The notes under the pieces: model-generated
The model's input: the letters and a program-made list of their open reading frames with translations, nothing else
What the model was told of the DNA's origin: nothing
Databases searched by the model: none
Position numbers and translations under genes: made by a program
From: Hofstenia miamia
Lineage: Eukaryota > Xenacoelomorpha > Acoela
Direction of reading: 5' to 3'
Length of the DNA: 64,000 nt
Assembly (NCBI GenBank): GCA_004352715.1
Contig: SCFE01000071.1
Location: 1,494,667 to 1,558,666 of the forward strand
In this document: positions 12,501-23,493 of the stretch, one piece after another
Layout of the letters: every line of letters starts with the position of its first letter
How positions within the stretch are numbered: the first letter of the stretch is position 1

Positions 12501-13562
12501 TTGTTAAATATTACTTCAAATAAAAAACTTAACTTCTTCAATTTCCACCACTGTGTCGTCATGAATCACATTAAATTATTTTCCGTTATGCAGGCAGTTC
12601 ATAGCATTTTGCTAAACGACATATTTAGAATTTACCACGTGTTCACGTGTACAACACCTTTTTTTTACCAAGATTACAGGACCAAGGCTATCAATCAGTC
12701 TCACGCTGGACTAGACGTGTCGATATATTCAGGTAAAAATTTTCATTCCAGATTACGAAATTCCCTTTTAGTTTTGACATATTACTGGTCCCAGTGCACG
12801 TCAACGGCGTTCATTGGGCATTAGCCACCGTTGATTTTCGAAACAAAATCATTTCTTATTTCGATTCTTTGGGCTCTTCAAACAACAGATGTCTTATCGC
12901 ACTAAAGTAAGAAGCTACTGATTATATTAGATTTTCAACTAAGTTTAGTCAGTACCTCCAATCGGAATCCTTGGATAAGAAGAAGAAATCTTACCCCGTA
13001 GAGGACTGGAGGCATTGTTGTCCTAATGTAAGAAGTCAGATATGTTTATTCGGATTTATATTTAAGGATTTTTATTGAAGTCATGAATTCTATTCATTTA
13101 AATTTCTTGGTCTTCTTATTTATATCACATTATTTAAAATTTCTATTTTATCCCTAATTTTTTTAATTCCTCATATTTTGCATGCAAGTGGTTATATTTA
13201 TTTCTCGATTTCATTGTCTAGCAGCTTTTGATGGTATGTATTTTCGCAAAAACGACAACTTATCTTTTGAAAAAAATCATATTAATGTAGAAGAATCTCA
13301 ACTTTATCATAATTCAAGATCAAAATCATCACTTAAATGAAAGATGTCGTTGACATACAACATTTAAGGGTAAACAATTTTTCATTCCATTTTTGTTCAG
13401 GACATTCCTCTTCAAAAGAATGGGTCTGATTGTGGCGTTTTTACGTGCATGTTTGCTGAACATTACACTCGTGATGCGCTCTTGGATTTCTCTCAAAAGC
13501 ATATGCCATATTTTCGCCGAAAGATGGTTTATGAGATTCTACATAAACAAATTTTAGAATGA
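6558..13562 (+). CDS. SENP: SENP/Ulp1-family SUMO-specific cysteine protease, 14 exons
   Basis: C48 cysteine protease that matures SUMO precursors and removes SUMO from targets, normally in the nucleus. Exons: 6558-6643 (ATG at 6573), 6717-6781, 6827-6858, 6902-6953, 8235-8301, 8335-8437, 8479-8588, 11365-11592, 11630-11783, 11824-12027, 12629-12732, 12772-12906, 12949-13027, 13401-13562 (TGA). From the ATG they sum to 1566 nt in one open frame, 521 residues. The N-terminal half is basic, Ser/Asn-rich and poorly conserved. The catalytic domain starts near residue 300: [90 protein letters not shown]. The triad is His411, Asp428 and Cys479, with oxyanion Gln473; spacing matches SENP1 (His533, Asp550, Gln597, Cys603). 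Most introns are 33-73 nt; two exceed 1 kb. Start codon choice is the least certain part. Confidence 0.92.
7253..7369 (+). other. Possible alternative terminal exon inside SENP intron 4
   Basis: A good acceptor (TTTCGATTGCAG) is followed by 38 open codons and TGA. The frame ends in [11 protein letters not shown], which looks more like protein than the surrounding AT-rich DNA. Entered in phase 0 from the exon ending at 6858 it would give a short isoform without the protease domain; entered in phase 1 from the exon ending at 6953 a different short frame results. It could also be the last exon of another gene or chance. Not recognised. Confidence 0.25.
8791..9795. mobile_element. Non-autonomous hAT-type element in SENP intron 7
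   Basis: The left end reads CAGAGTTGGAATTG and the right end is its inverted complement (CAATTCCAACTCTG). TTAGGCCCAA is also shared in inverted orientation further inside. Flanks are AAATGTAC (8783-8790) and ACATGTAC (9796-9803), an 8-bp target duplication with one mismatch, typical of hAT. No transposase is visible over the 1005 bp. Confidence 0.75.
9996..10222. mobile_element. Short hAT-like MITE, copy 1
   Basis: Left end CAAGGTTGCC, right end complementary to CAGGGTTGTT. Flanking octamers TTATAGGT and TTGTAGAT agree at 6 of 8 positions. The interior matches the copy at 14724-14929, including ATTTAGAAATTGAAA and the pyrimidine-rich CCCCCTCCC stretch. It lies in the same SENP intron as the 1-kb hAT element. 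Confidence 0.5.
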
Positions 13563-13735
13563 ACGCATCTATGTTCTACATGGTTAGTACCATAATAAAT
13601 TATTCCAATTATACTATGTTGGCTCAACGTTGGTGTAATATGTCTTAGTTTTGATTTAAAAATATCAATTTTAATACTTGAAATCAGTGTCTTTAACGAT
13701 TGCATCTATTCTTATAATGCTATTATTATATTATT

Positions 13736-14277
13736 TAGGGCGAACCAATTTTGACCTAATACAGCCCATTTTTTTTTCCTAAGCAATTAAAATTTTTGAC
13801 TTATTTTGACTTAAAGAAAAAACAGTCAGTAGAGGTTGAGAAAGTGAATTATATCAAACATTACAATGATTAAAGTGAAAATCAAAGTATTTTTGGCATA
13901 TTTTTAAACAGAAAATTTATATCTTTACAAAGCCGCTGTTTGAAGAGTAACAAACTTCACTCAACAGAACATGTTGTAGTTATACATGATTGCATTTAGC
14001 AAACGTGCAGAACAAATATCTTCTTTTGTTGTGCAGCTTATGATGTCCAAAATCAAAATTCTGGATGCCATTTTTTACCTGCATAATAGAATATTTTGTA
14101 GATTCTGGTTTTATAAAGCTAATGACTAAGCAGAGCTTAGCATACAATTACATTTCATAATTGAAATAAAAGCCTTCAATTTAAGTATCATTTTTAAGAA
14201 GAACAAAATTTTGCTCTTATCCGTAAACTCGCCGATTGTGACGTTATTTTGACCGTATTGACTTTTGGGTCACCCTA
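13736..14277. mobile_element. Possible Tc1/mariner-like MITE downstream of SENP
   Basis: The left end TAGGGCGAACCAA and the inverted right end TAGGGTGACCCAA are similar over the first 13 bases, with TA at each edge as expected for TA-inserting elements. The interior carries repeated TTTTGACC/GGTCAAAA words. The inverted repeats diverge quickly, so the call is tentative. Confidence 0.35.
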
Positions 14278-14723
14278 ATTATAATATTTTCATCAATATC
14301 CAATTAAACTAATTCACATTTTAACCCTGTATTGAGCGGTAATTTTCCAACCGAATTTGAGCCGGGCAGATAAATGTTTTGTAGGATGTCAAGTCATCTC
14401 GCGGATATACATAATATCTGATAACTGTATATTGCGCCGTAATGCACTTCATGGGTTCGTGTTCGTGTTGACTGGTAAGATCAGAGGTGATGGAAATGAT
14501 CTTGTCATATATTCATTTATCTTCAAAAACTTCAGCACAATTTGTCTAGTCTACAATTTCAATCTAAAGTAGCTGTATCTTTACTTATTGAAAATGATTA
14601 ATGACTGTGACAGTTGCCACTTGTTCACTTTTGGTTGCTTTTTAGACACTTTTTGTATTAAGATAACTTAAAGTTACTTTTGGACACTTTTTTCGTGATT
14701 GACCTAAATTTGCTTAATTGTAG

Positions 14724-14929
14724 CAAATTTTAGCATTAATGGAAAATGTCAAATTGACCGTGTCTTAATGAAGAGGTAAGACAGCAATGTTCATAATTTT
14801 TAAGGAAGACATTTAGAAATTGAAAGTCAGTCTAAGAATTTCGGGCTTCGCACCCCCTCCCTTTTGCCTTTACTTGAATTTCCGTATTTCTTTATTCAAA
14901 TTTTTTACTTGAGTGAAGTTGCAACCCTG
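14724..14929. mobile_element. Short hAT-like MITE, copy 2
   Basis: Diverged copy of the repeat at 9996-10222: same order of the words GCATTAATGG, GTTCATA, ATTTAGAAATTGAAA, CCCCCTCCC and GCAACCCTG. No target duplication is recognisable here. Confidence 0.45.
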
Positions 14930-14934
14930 CACTG

Positions 14935-16580
14935 CGATATATTTTGTTTAGTTTTGTTTTGAGAGTGCACTCTGTTCTCCTTTGTGTTTAAAAAATCCCA
15001 CTGCTGGCCCTAATTTTAACAAAGACATTTTTTAAATATGAAAATGTTTTTATGGCTTCGCAAGTAAAGTAAACTTTTAGCTCCGACAAATACACGTTAT
15101 TGAAAGTCGAAACGTGCTAAAGTCAAGTGTTTAGTCAATTAGGATTCATTTACAAAACTAAAAAGGGAAACTTTCCCTCTTAGAAAATCGTGTTAATACG
15201 CTTAAGAAATATTTTTAGATGTAGAAATGTGTATTTCCACGTTCATTTAATGTTTTTAGAACTCATGATTTTCAGTTTTTAGAATGGCCGAGACTCCAAT
15301 GAAGATACAATTGAAGAAAGTATCTTTCATCCACATGAATATTTTGAACTTTATCAGAATTGAATAATTGTTTTCGTTTTAGTTAATGTCGTAATTTTAT
15401 CATATGCAAATTTAAGCAAATATAATTTATTAATTTTCTCGGTTAATTGATTTATTAAATCTTACCAATTGCTGACAAATTTTGGTAACAGCAGCGACTG
15501 TTGGCGTCTGTTACTGACTCCACATTTAAATCATTTGTAAACGTTTGAATAAGATAAATTTTAATAGTGAATAAAAAGAAGTAATGCAATCGAGGAGCAG
15601 AAAGTGACTGAGTGTACGAGGATGGCAGTTTACTGTTCTCAACTACATTATGGACACTTGATGTTGCCTTGAATATTAGAATCACCCTTGCAGACAAAAT
15701 GAGGACTTCTCGTCAGAAATGCATACTTTCTTCAAGTTCACATAAACTAATTACAATATTCTCGTATGGCTACAGCTTGTCACCTTCCCGTCTGACCGAT
15801 CATGTATGTTTATCACCAAAATTAATGGCACCAAAGATATTCTGTGAATCGATCGTTAAACATTGATACATTGCATATAGGTAGTTCATGATTTTGAGAA
15901 AATATAATGTCAACTGGCAATCAGAACACAATATCCTCAAATATTGAACCCATATGGTCTAAATAGAAATTATGCATAAAAAAGTATGATAGTTTAAAAA
16001 TTTCAATTTTTATTTTTTCCCAAAAAACTAATTTCACTAGAGGATTAGGCACCTTAACAAGTTCTGCATTATCTTTTTGCGGCATTTCAATATGGGAGTG
16101 GCTAGATTGAATGTTTTGCGTTGAATTGAATTCTGGAAAAGTTATCATATGTAGGTATTTTTAGATAATTTATAATAATAATGTGTGTATTTCACAACTA
16201 AAGTTGTGCAGTGACTACAAATATGATGAAATGCACTTAAATGTGCTCAGTAAAGTTGAGACTTACAATTCTTCTAGATTTCCATGATGTGATATGCATT
16301 GGTCAATTTGATTGACTCGATTTTAAAGAATGTTCTGATTGCAATGAGGTGCATTCCATTGAATTCATTGCTTAATACATTTTCGCTCATCGTCGCTTTT
16401 TCAACTCGCACTTATCACCTCTTGCGCTTTTGTGCTTTTGCTTATAGCGCTTATGAATTTTAGGTTTATTATCTTCACGTTCCTTTAGAATATAAAACAA
16501 TAGAAGAGCATATACCCAGAATGCGAAAAAAGTCAATAAAAATACTAATGTAGAATAGGGTTAGAAAGAAATATTATCAC
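14935..16580. other. No gene recognised
   Basis: AT-rich with several short ORFs on both strands. A frame on - (15455-15697) ends beside a donor-like GGTAAG and could hold part of an exon, but no homology or partner exon is apparent. A GCGCTT-rich patch at 16380-16460 resembles one at 22690-22800. Confidence 0.4.
16380..16460. repeat. Dispersed GCGCTT-rich repeat, copy 1
   Basis: Shares ordered words with 22690-22800: CGCACTT, CGCTTTT, a TTGCGC or TGCGCT motif, and a CTTATG/CTTGTGAAT ending. Both follow a GATTTGATTG-like or TTTGATTGAC lead. Diverged copies of one repeat of unknown class. Confidence 0.35.
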
Positions 16581-16586
16581 AGTATA

Positions 16587-17176
16587 CAGGGTGTAACAAA
16601 AGTAACCAGACGCTTCATTTTACGAGAAATCTAACTTTATTCATAAGAGTAGGAATACAAAAACGAATCATTCATAGTAAAATATACAGTGTAGCGAAAC
16701 TAAAACAACTTACTGAGGTTATAATGTCCAAAAACATTAATCATAAAAGAAGAAAGTGTTAATAGAGAATGTTCAAAATGATTACCATCATGTTCAATAC
16801 ATTTGCAAATCCAGTTACGAACAGACCGGCACACCTTGTTCACCAAATCTAATGCTATAGCACGAATTTCATCGGTAATAGCATTCTTCAGATCGTCCAT
16901 AGTGTGTGGGTTTCTACCATAAACTTTTATCTTTAGTAAGTAAGCCTTTATCACTCAAGTCAGTCTCTGATCATCATCCTTGAGTAACGATCAATAGGAA
17001 TGACGATTTCAAAAATTTGAATGAAAAATCTGAACCCCAAATCGATTAAACATATAACATCGCTGTTGCAGCAAGGCGAACCATCACAGTTAAATTTCCA
17101 TCCATTGATGTTTAGCTACGTAACTACAGTTCTTGCTTTCATTTTGCAAGCGTCTGGTAACTTTTGTTACACTCTG
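16587..17176 (-). mobile_element. Internally deleted mariner-like element
   Basis: The ends are CAGGGTGTAACAAAAGT and, inverted, CAGAGTGTAACAAAAGT, extending through ACCAGACGC, with TA dinucleotides at 16585 and 17177. The 590-bp body keeps the last part of a transposase on - (16700-16954), including GRNPHTMDDLKNAI and a final C-x-E-H-D-G-N-H-F block. These are typical of the C-terminus of IS630/mariner-type transposases. The DNA-binding domain and the catalytic Asp residues are missing, so it can only be mobilised in trans. Confidence 0.75.
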
Positions 17177-17331
17177 TACATAAATTATGGCAGATGCTTA
17201 CATCAGAGATAGAATTGGATCGGTTTGGTTCGGGAAAAGTCCTGGGCGAATCGAGTTACTAATTACAATTATATATTTAAGTCGCAATGATATTTTTGAA
17301 ATCCTAGTTTCAGAAATTTTAGTTCTTTCTC

Positions 17332-17419
17332 TGTTGACACATCAGAAGAAAAATTTAAGCAATCCTTACTTTTAGTGTTGACACATCAGAAGAAAAATTT
17401 AAGCAATCCTTACTTTTAG
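17332..17419. repeat. 44-bp tandem duplication
   Basis: Two identical units in direct contact, each beginning TGTTGACACATCAG and ending CTTACTTTTAG. Identity implies a recent event or an assembly stutter. Confidence 0.85.
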
Positions 17420-17679
17420 ATATTGTTAAGTGGGTTTATGTTTCGCATGTAGAAAACTGTGAACGCCTCTGCTCACAAAAGCATTTGTTATCATTCTGGA
17501 TTGAATATTAATTGTAACTTATTCCAAGATAGATTCTGGAATATGTCAGCCTTTACATGGTATCACTAATTGTGATTTACGAAGTGATTTCTGTTTCTAA
17601 TGACATCCTATAAGCTTTCTGGAAAATACATAAAAACAAATTGTATATGCTTAGTAGCAAGAAGTGGGTCGTACCCCGT

Positions 17680-17793
17680 GCCACTTTTTTCTGATTGGTC
17701 GAGAGGTGGAGTGAAGGCCTTGCCACTTTTTTCTGATTGGTCAAGAGGTGGCGGCACGGCCGTGCTACTTTTTTCTGATAAGTCGAGAGGGAC
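17680..17793. repeat. 42-bp tandem repeat carrying CCAAT (NF-Y-type) boxes
   Basis: Units start at 17680, 17722 and 17764, each beginning GCCACTTTTTTCTGAT or a variant, and ending GAGAGGTGG or AAGAGGTGG plus a 12-bp spacer; the third is partial. Units 1 and 2 contain TGATTGGTC, an inverted CCAAT box fitting the NF-Y consensus; unit 3 has TGATAAGTC and has lost it. Because 42 is divisible by three, several frames read through as a 14-residue repeat, which I regard as incidental. Confidence 0.8.
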
Positions 17794-17837
17794 CTTTGCT
17801 CTCTGTTGGGCAATGTATATTGGCGGGGGTGTATCTC

Positions 17838-17845
17838 TGACGTCA
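17838..17845. promoter_or_regulatory. CRE-like palindrome TGACGTCA next to the CCAAT array
   Basis: An exact CREB/ATF consensus octamer about 50 bp after the CCAAT repeat array, preceded by a GC-box-like GGCGGGGG at 17822. The cluster resembles a metazoan proximal promoter, but no transcript or coding region is apparent next to it. Confidence 0.35.
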
Positions 17846-18094
17846 TTTGAATGTTTTGTTGGCATTGTTTGCAGTCTATTGTTTAAATGTAACCAATTTT
17901 TTTAGAAGTTGAGGAATTTTCGAAAATCTCATGAGATTAGAATTGTTGCAATCTATTGTTCAAAATGTAACCAATTTTTTTACTTGCTTATTTACGTGGA
18001 CTAACTTAGCTTGCATGTTTTATTTTCTTTACATACTTCATACTTGCATTTTGTTTAATGTATTTGACTCGCTTATTTATGTGGCTTAATTTAG

Positions 18095-18230
18095 TTTACA
18101 TACTTGTTTTTTTATTAACACACATGACATTGGAAAATACCACATCACACATTAATTTACTTTAAATTGTTTAGTTTACATACTTGTTTTTTTATTAACA
18201 TACATGACATTGGAAAATATCACATCAATT
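18095..18230. repeat. Direct duplication of about 60-70 bp
   Basis: Two copies containing TTTAGTTTACATACTTG, then TTTTTTTATTAACA, then CATGACATTGGAAAATA, separated by a short diverged spacer. Part of the internally repetitive 17.65-22.01 kb segment. Confidence 0.75.
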
Positions 18231-19684
18231 TAGTTTACATGTTTACTTTACAGACTTGTTTTATTCGGTAAAATTTAATAACAAATGTTTGAATCAGAGA
18301 GATAATAATACTCGTTAGAAGCGTAATGGCTTATTTCGGTAATAAAGCAAAATAATTTTTCGGAAAAAACCAAAAACTAGTTTATGCAAAAACTCGCAAT
18401 TTCTAATATTTAATAAACGTACGTGGTAAATCCCACCTAACTGTTTAAGACAAGACAAAAATGTAATTTATTCTACACTTTGCATATAATGACCATGCAT
18501 ATCACACTATTAAATTTGTTTATTGTGTTAGTTTATCATCATTGTTGGGATGGGAATGCTGTGGGAAACATACGCTATGTGTAGTTGCACGTTATGAATT
18601 TCACACGGTATTATCTAAATTAATGATTAATAAATTAAGTGATAGATCACAGTATAAAACACATGACTATTAAAAGTTTGAACAAATTAAATTAAAAATG
18701 TGTATTAACAAACAAACAACGTTTCTATTTATGATAAAGTATATAATAAATTTAACATCGAACTGCAAATTCTCAGCAATTCATTAAAATAAAATTGATT
18801 ACGTTTTGAAAGAAATATCCGTAAAACACTAGAGATGATATTGTAAAAGTGTTAAGAATCAAAACAATATCTGAGATTTAATTATAAAAATAGCTTACCA
18901 CGAAGTTTGAAATCTTTCATCAATTTGAAATTCCATTATGCCGGCTGTGCATATTCTTGTGTTGAAAGTTGCATGCTTTAATAATGTAAACATATTTTAT
19001 CTATGGCCATTGTTCAACTGTCAGAATGTAACAAATTATAAAAACAGTATAGCCGTGTAAAATTCCATTATGCTGCTGTGTTTACAAAGTTGCATCTCTC
19101 TACAGACAATTGTTAACATTGCGTAATTTGTTATCTGTTGTTCAAATGTCAAAATGTATCCAATCGTAAAGATTAATATCTACCAAACATCAAATCCAAA
19201 TCAATTTAAAAATTACCACAATTAATTAAAACATTTTGAATTCATATAAAACTAGAATTTTTTCACAAGTTGGAAAACAATCTCAATTATTACATGTTTT
19301 TCCCAATTTATACAATTAATGTAAATGAAAAATGCTACAGAACTAAAATGTTAATAAAGTAAAACGATTTATCAATCACCGACACTGGTACAAATGAAAT
19401 AAATATTTTTTCAATACGTATTTCTCGTTGAATTCAAGAAGAAAATATTTCCAAGTAGGAATTTTTATATGAAATGTTTCAAGATTGTTGATAACATGTT
19501 TTGTTATTAGTGTCGCAAATTGGTTGTTAACGTTTATTGATATACATATACAAAACGCTTAAAAATATTTATTTTATATTATAAGAAATTGCTTACATCT
19601 TAAAATTTCATTGGTGTCTATTATATTAAGAATTGTATAAATAACCGGCATATGACTTTCCACGTTTGTAGGCTTAAATTTTTA

Positions 19685-19795
19685 TAACGTTTTTTAACTT
19701 TTGTGACCTACATTCCTTTTCCGACGTTTTTTCACTTTTGTGACTTACATTTCTTTTCTGACGTTTTTTTTACTTTTGCGACTTACATTAAAAAA
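19685..19795. repeat. Three tandem units of about 38 bp
   Basis: Units run GACGTTTTTT, ACTTTTGTGACTTACATT, TCTTTTC with small changes (CCTACATT, GCGACTTACATT). Confidence 0.75.
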
Positions 19796-20317
19796 CTTTT
19801 TCTCAACGATGACATGGGGATTGGGAACAGTGCTATTGGAAAACGTATTGTATTACAGTTTAGTAAATAGAAAATGTATAGTTTTGCTTTCACTCTTTTT
19901 CTACATGTACTAGTTTTATGTTAATATGTTTGATAAATTATTACATTTCATAAACATTTAATATAAAAAATGTAAACTCCTACGTTGTAAATAGGTAAAA
20001 ATCGATAGTATTCTCTAAACTGATAAATGTCAATGTTTTCCCTAGCTATTAATTTAACATGCAATTGGCATTCAAATTTAGCATGAGGGAAGGATGATTG
20101 AAATAAAGTAATCGCTAGTTTAGTAAATATAATAATACTATTTATTATACAATGAGAATGTAAAAATGATTTGTACGTGTTTCATTAGTGGTAGATTTCT
20201 AGAGATACATCTCATCAACTAAGTTAAATAAGTGTAATATTAGATGCATGTTATGTATAATATAATTAGAGATAAAATAACTATACACATTAATTCGCCT
20301 GTTAATATACAAAACTA

Positions 20318-20437
20318 ACGATTTGTTTTACCTTTTCGAAAAAAAATATTTGCCTTCGGGATATTTAATTTTCCTTTTGTTGATTTGTTTTGCCTTTTCG
20401 AAAAAAAATTAGTTGCCTTTGGGATATTTAATTTAAA
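20318..20437. repeat. Direct duplication of about 60 bp
   Basis: Two copies of GATTTGTTTT, then CCTTTTCGAAAAAAAA, then TTGCCTTCGGGATATTTAA with a few substitutions. Confidence 0.75.
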
Positions 20438-22019
20438 TATCAATTTTAAGACATTCTACAAATCAATGATTGTTAAAGTACTTGCAGTTGTATAATAGTT
20501 TATGAATTTAAAATAAAAACTTTATAATGATTGAGAAAGGGTTACCATTCACATTTTTTTCAGTCGATGAGTAAATTTTGATAATCGCAAATGAATACAT
20601 AACGCCATCTTAAAAACGAATCAATTAGATGTCATGAAACTCGCAAAACATTTTTATTTACAAAAAGACTAACACATTTTCATAAAAAAATACATTGACG
20701 CAAAAATGATTAAATTAATTGATTTTACAAAACACATAGTCGTACACAGTTTGCATGAAAAAAAGTAAATTCTTAAATTGAAAAGAAATATCAAAGCTAT
20801 ATAAAAAAATTTAAGTATACGTATAGTACTTAAAACTTAATTTAATTAAAATATACTTATAATTGTTTATGAGATTATAAAAACATAACAGCAATCGTTA
20901 AATGATTTAAACTACATTTTGTACATTAGCTATTAAAACAACTTATGAACATTTTCTAAATATAGAAATAAATAGCTTAAATTACAATTATCAGGAGCAG
21001 ATAAAATAAAATAAATAATTCTTCATGGCAGTTTACTCATTGTATTCAAATATAAAATTTATGTCTCGTAATATGCAATTAGGAAAACCGGATTTTAACT
21101 CAATTTCCCTAATAAATGTTTTAAAATCATATAGAGATTGAGAATTAATCTGATCTTGTTAGAGTTTCTAAAGCATAGCATTAGAGAGAATACCAATATA
21201 TTTTGAATTTCCAAGTATTTTCCACTATTTGAGAATCTAAAATATGTATTTTTATTACTAGATTTAGTTCCAGTTTTTGATATACTGCTACGGGTTTTAA
21301 TAGATCTGACACTTCCTTTGTTATGGTTTCTTTAGCACATGTTTTAAGACAATTGCCAAATATTCGTTTTGCATAACGTTTTGACTTTGCATGCACCTCA
21401 ACTTTACGTTTCTAAATGCATAGATCTCAAAATTATATTCCAAAAAATAATGTGAAAGAAGAAATTGACCTTAGATTTTGTAATGTCTTAAGTTTTGTTT
21501 TTTGGATTTATTTTCTCTATGATGCTTTCGCAATGATGTGTGATTAGAAGCAATTCTCCTTTACAAAATATATTTTCAACAAGTCTAAAACAAATTTTTG
21601 TTAGCAAACATATTAAATGTGTGAAATTTTTATATAATTTTGTAATCACATGAAACAAAATTAGTAATATCAAATTTTTAAAATACAAAAATAACTTACA
21701 TTATTGAATGAATTCAACCGTCACCACTTCATTAATTGTGAAAACTGAATAATGTGTTAAAATGACGATATCTTTTCGTCATAGACATTTAACAAAATCC
21801 AAATTTTATGACAGTTTTAGTATAAACTTTAAAAAAGTAGAAAGAAAAACGTACATACACTTAAATTCGACATTTCCTTGTTGTATATTCAGAGTGATCT
21901 ATTTCGAAGCGTTAAAGGTTTTGTTTTTAAAAGGGGCACGGGCTTGCCGCCACCTCTTGACCAATCAGAAAAAATTGGCACAGGGTACGACCCACTTCTT
22001 ACTACTATGCTTGCACTTC

Positions 22020-23035
22020 AAATTAATTTAGCCTAAATGCATGGAGTTTAATCAGAGAGAAACTGCTCTTCTTCAGTGTTAAATGTTACAGACTATCGTT
22101 CAAGCTTAGATCCAGTAACAGCTGAGGCGTTACATTAGAATTATAAATTCCGATCATTATCTGGAAACTGTGAAGGGATTCTAAAATTTTTATATATTAT
22201 AATGCAGTTTGTTATATTTCTGATCTTACTTAATAATTTTTTTCACATTAAAGTAATAGTATCTAATCTTGAGCAATCCAAACCCGGATCACTAAAAGCT
22301 GCCAATTTTCATTTACTTCTAAGTTTACGATAATCAAAAATCAACTGTTATTATTATGCTTATGCAATGGCAGGAAAAAAGCGTTAATTTTTGAAAATAG
22401 TAGTAATATTTTTGTTATAATTATGTTATTCTATCTGTTTGTAATTAGTCACAATTGAAAAAAAATCACTGCATCCCAATCAATTAATTTTGCATCAACA
22501 TACTAGATTTGATCCATTTTGAAAATTGTTAAGATAAAAATTCCTTAAAACTAGCAATATATAATGCGGAAATGGAATTTTTCCTGTTGTTTATGAAAAT
22601 TTATATAGTATTGTGAAATTAGTAAAAGGTCTAAATGCATTCATCTTAATATATATTAATAATCTTTTTCAGTAACTCAATTGTTTTCTGACGCGATTTG
22701 ATTGTTCACTAAGCGGCGCTTTTAACCGCACTTGTCGCCACTAGCGCTTTATTAGTTTTTTTTGCGCCCTTATGCAGCTTACGCTTGCGCTTGTGAATAC
22801 ACTGGTGTATTCCTATTCTTGCACGCATGTTTTTCAAAAAATTGAAACCTAGTTTAAGTGGGCTCTGGAAATTTGTGAAAAAGCTAGCAAAGCAATAGAT
22901 TTCATTCCTGCAACTACCCTTCCTCTAAGACAGCTAATCACTTTAATAATTTAGTAAACCTTAAGAAATTAATGAATTGCTACCTTACAAATAAATCCGA
23001 AATTTAACAGCGTTTTCGGGAGGTAAAAATTTTCA
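22020..23035. other. No gene recognised; contains dispersed GCGCTT-rich repeat
   Basis: AT-rich. Positions 22690-22800 are a diverged copy of the patch at 16380-16460. No other supported feature. Confidence 0.4.
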
Positions 23036-23055
23036 CAAACATATTTTGAAACGTT

Positions 23056-23203
23056 CATTTATCATAGTGCTATCAACAACTGGAATATGCTTCCAAAAAT
23101 TATTAAAATAATAAAGAATATGTTATCCTATATTTTTAAGTCATTTAAAAATCAATTACAAAATTTTTTTAATAAAACAGATGTATATATATATATATAT
23201 ATA
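23056..23203 (+). mobile_element. LINE reverse transcriptase C-terminal fragment, copy left of gap
   Basis: Reads HSAINNWNMLPKIIK, then a SYIFKSFKNQLQNFF tail, the typical end of a LINE pol (a WN.LP motif followed by FK..L). It runs into a (TA)n array and an 11-base gap. The same 148 bp recurs at 23346-23493 with one mismatch. Confidence 0.65.
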
Positions 23204-23214
23204 NNNNNNNNNNN
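23204..23214. other. Assembly gap (11 N)
   Basis: Unknown bases inside a (TA)n array. Confidence 0.99.
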
Positions 23215-23345
23215 ATATTGGATAATTTGAAAAGTGAAAGTGATGCGAGATTGATTCTAACTCTGTGTACAAATTTTCCATTTTTATTTTGTATAGTAAT
23301 GAGTCAGTGTCGGAATACAACAAAGTAATCCTGTTTTTGAAAGAN

Positions 23346-23493
23346 CATTTATCATAGTGCTATCAACAACTGGAATATGCTTCCAAAAATTATTAAAATA
23401 ATAAAGAATATGTTATCCTATATTTTTAAGTCATTTAAAAATCAATTACAAAATTTTTTTATTAAAACAGATGTATATATATATATATATATA
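23346..23493 (+). mobile_element. LINE reverse transcriptase C-terminal fragment, copy right of gap
   Basis: Essentially identical to 23056-23203 and preceded by a single N at 23345. Most likely the same genomic sequence placed twice by the assembler. Confidence 0.6.

Larger units (their letters stand above)
17652..22011. mobile_element. 4.36-kb inverted-repeat-bounded segment without a coding gene
   Basis: The left arm (17652-17709) and the inverted right arm (22011 back to about 21935) share TAGTAG-AAGAAGTGGG, GGTCGTACCC, GTGCCA, TTTTTTCTGATTGGTC and AGAGGTGG with few mismatches. The interior is about 75-80% AT, has no recognisable gene and is full of short direct duplications (17880-17985, 18095-18230, 19685-19795, 20318-20437). 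It could be a large non-autonomous or foldback element, or two copies of a short repeat inserted in opposite directions. No clear target duplication at the edges. Confidence 0.5.

Noticed and set aside
12733-12751. A 19-nt intron in SENP (GT...CCAG)
   Set aside because: Using the later acceptor at 12771 gives the conserved [12 protein letters not shown] sequence and a 39-nt intron; the 19-nt option shifts the catalytic domain out of frame.
15455-15697. 80-codon frame on - next to a GGTAAG donor
   Set aside because: No recognisable domain, no convincing acceptor or partner exon; kept only as a note.
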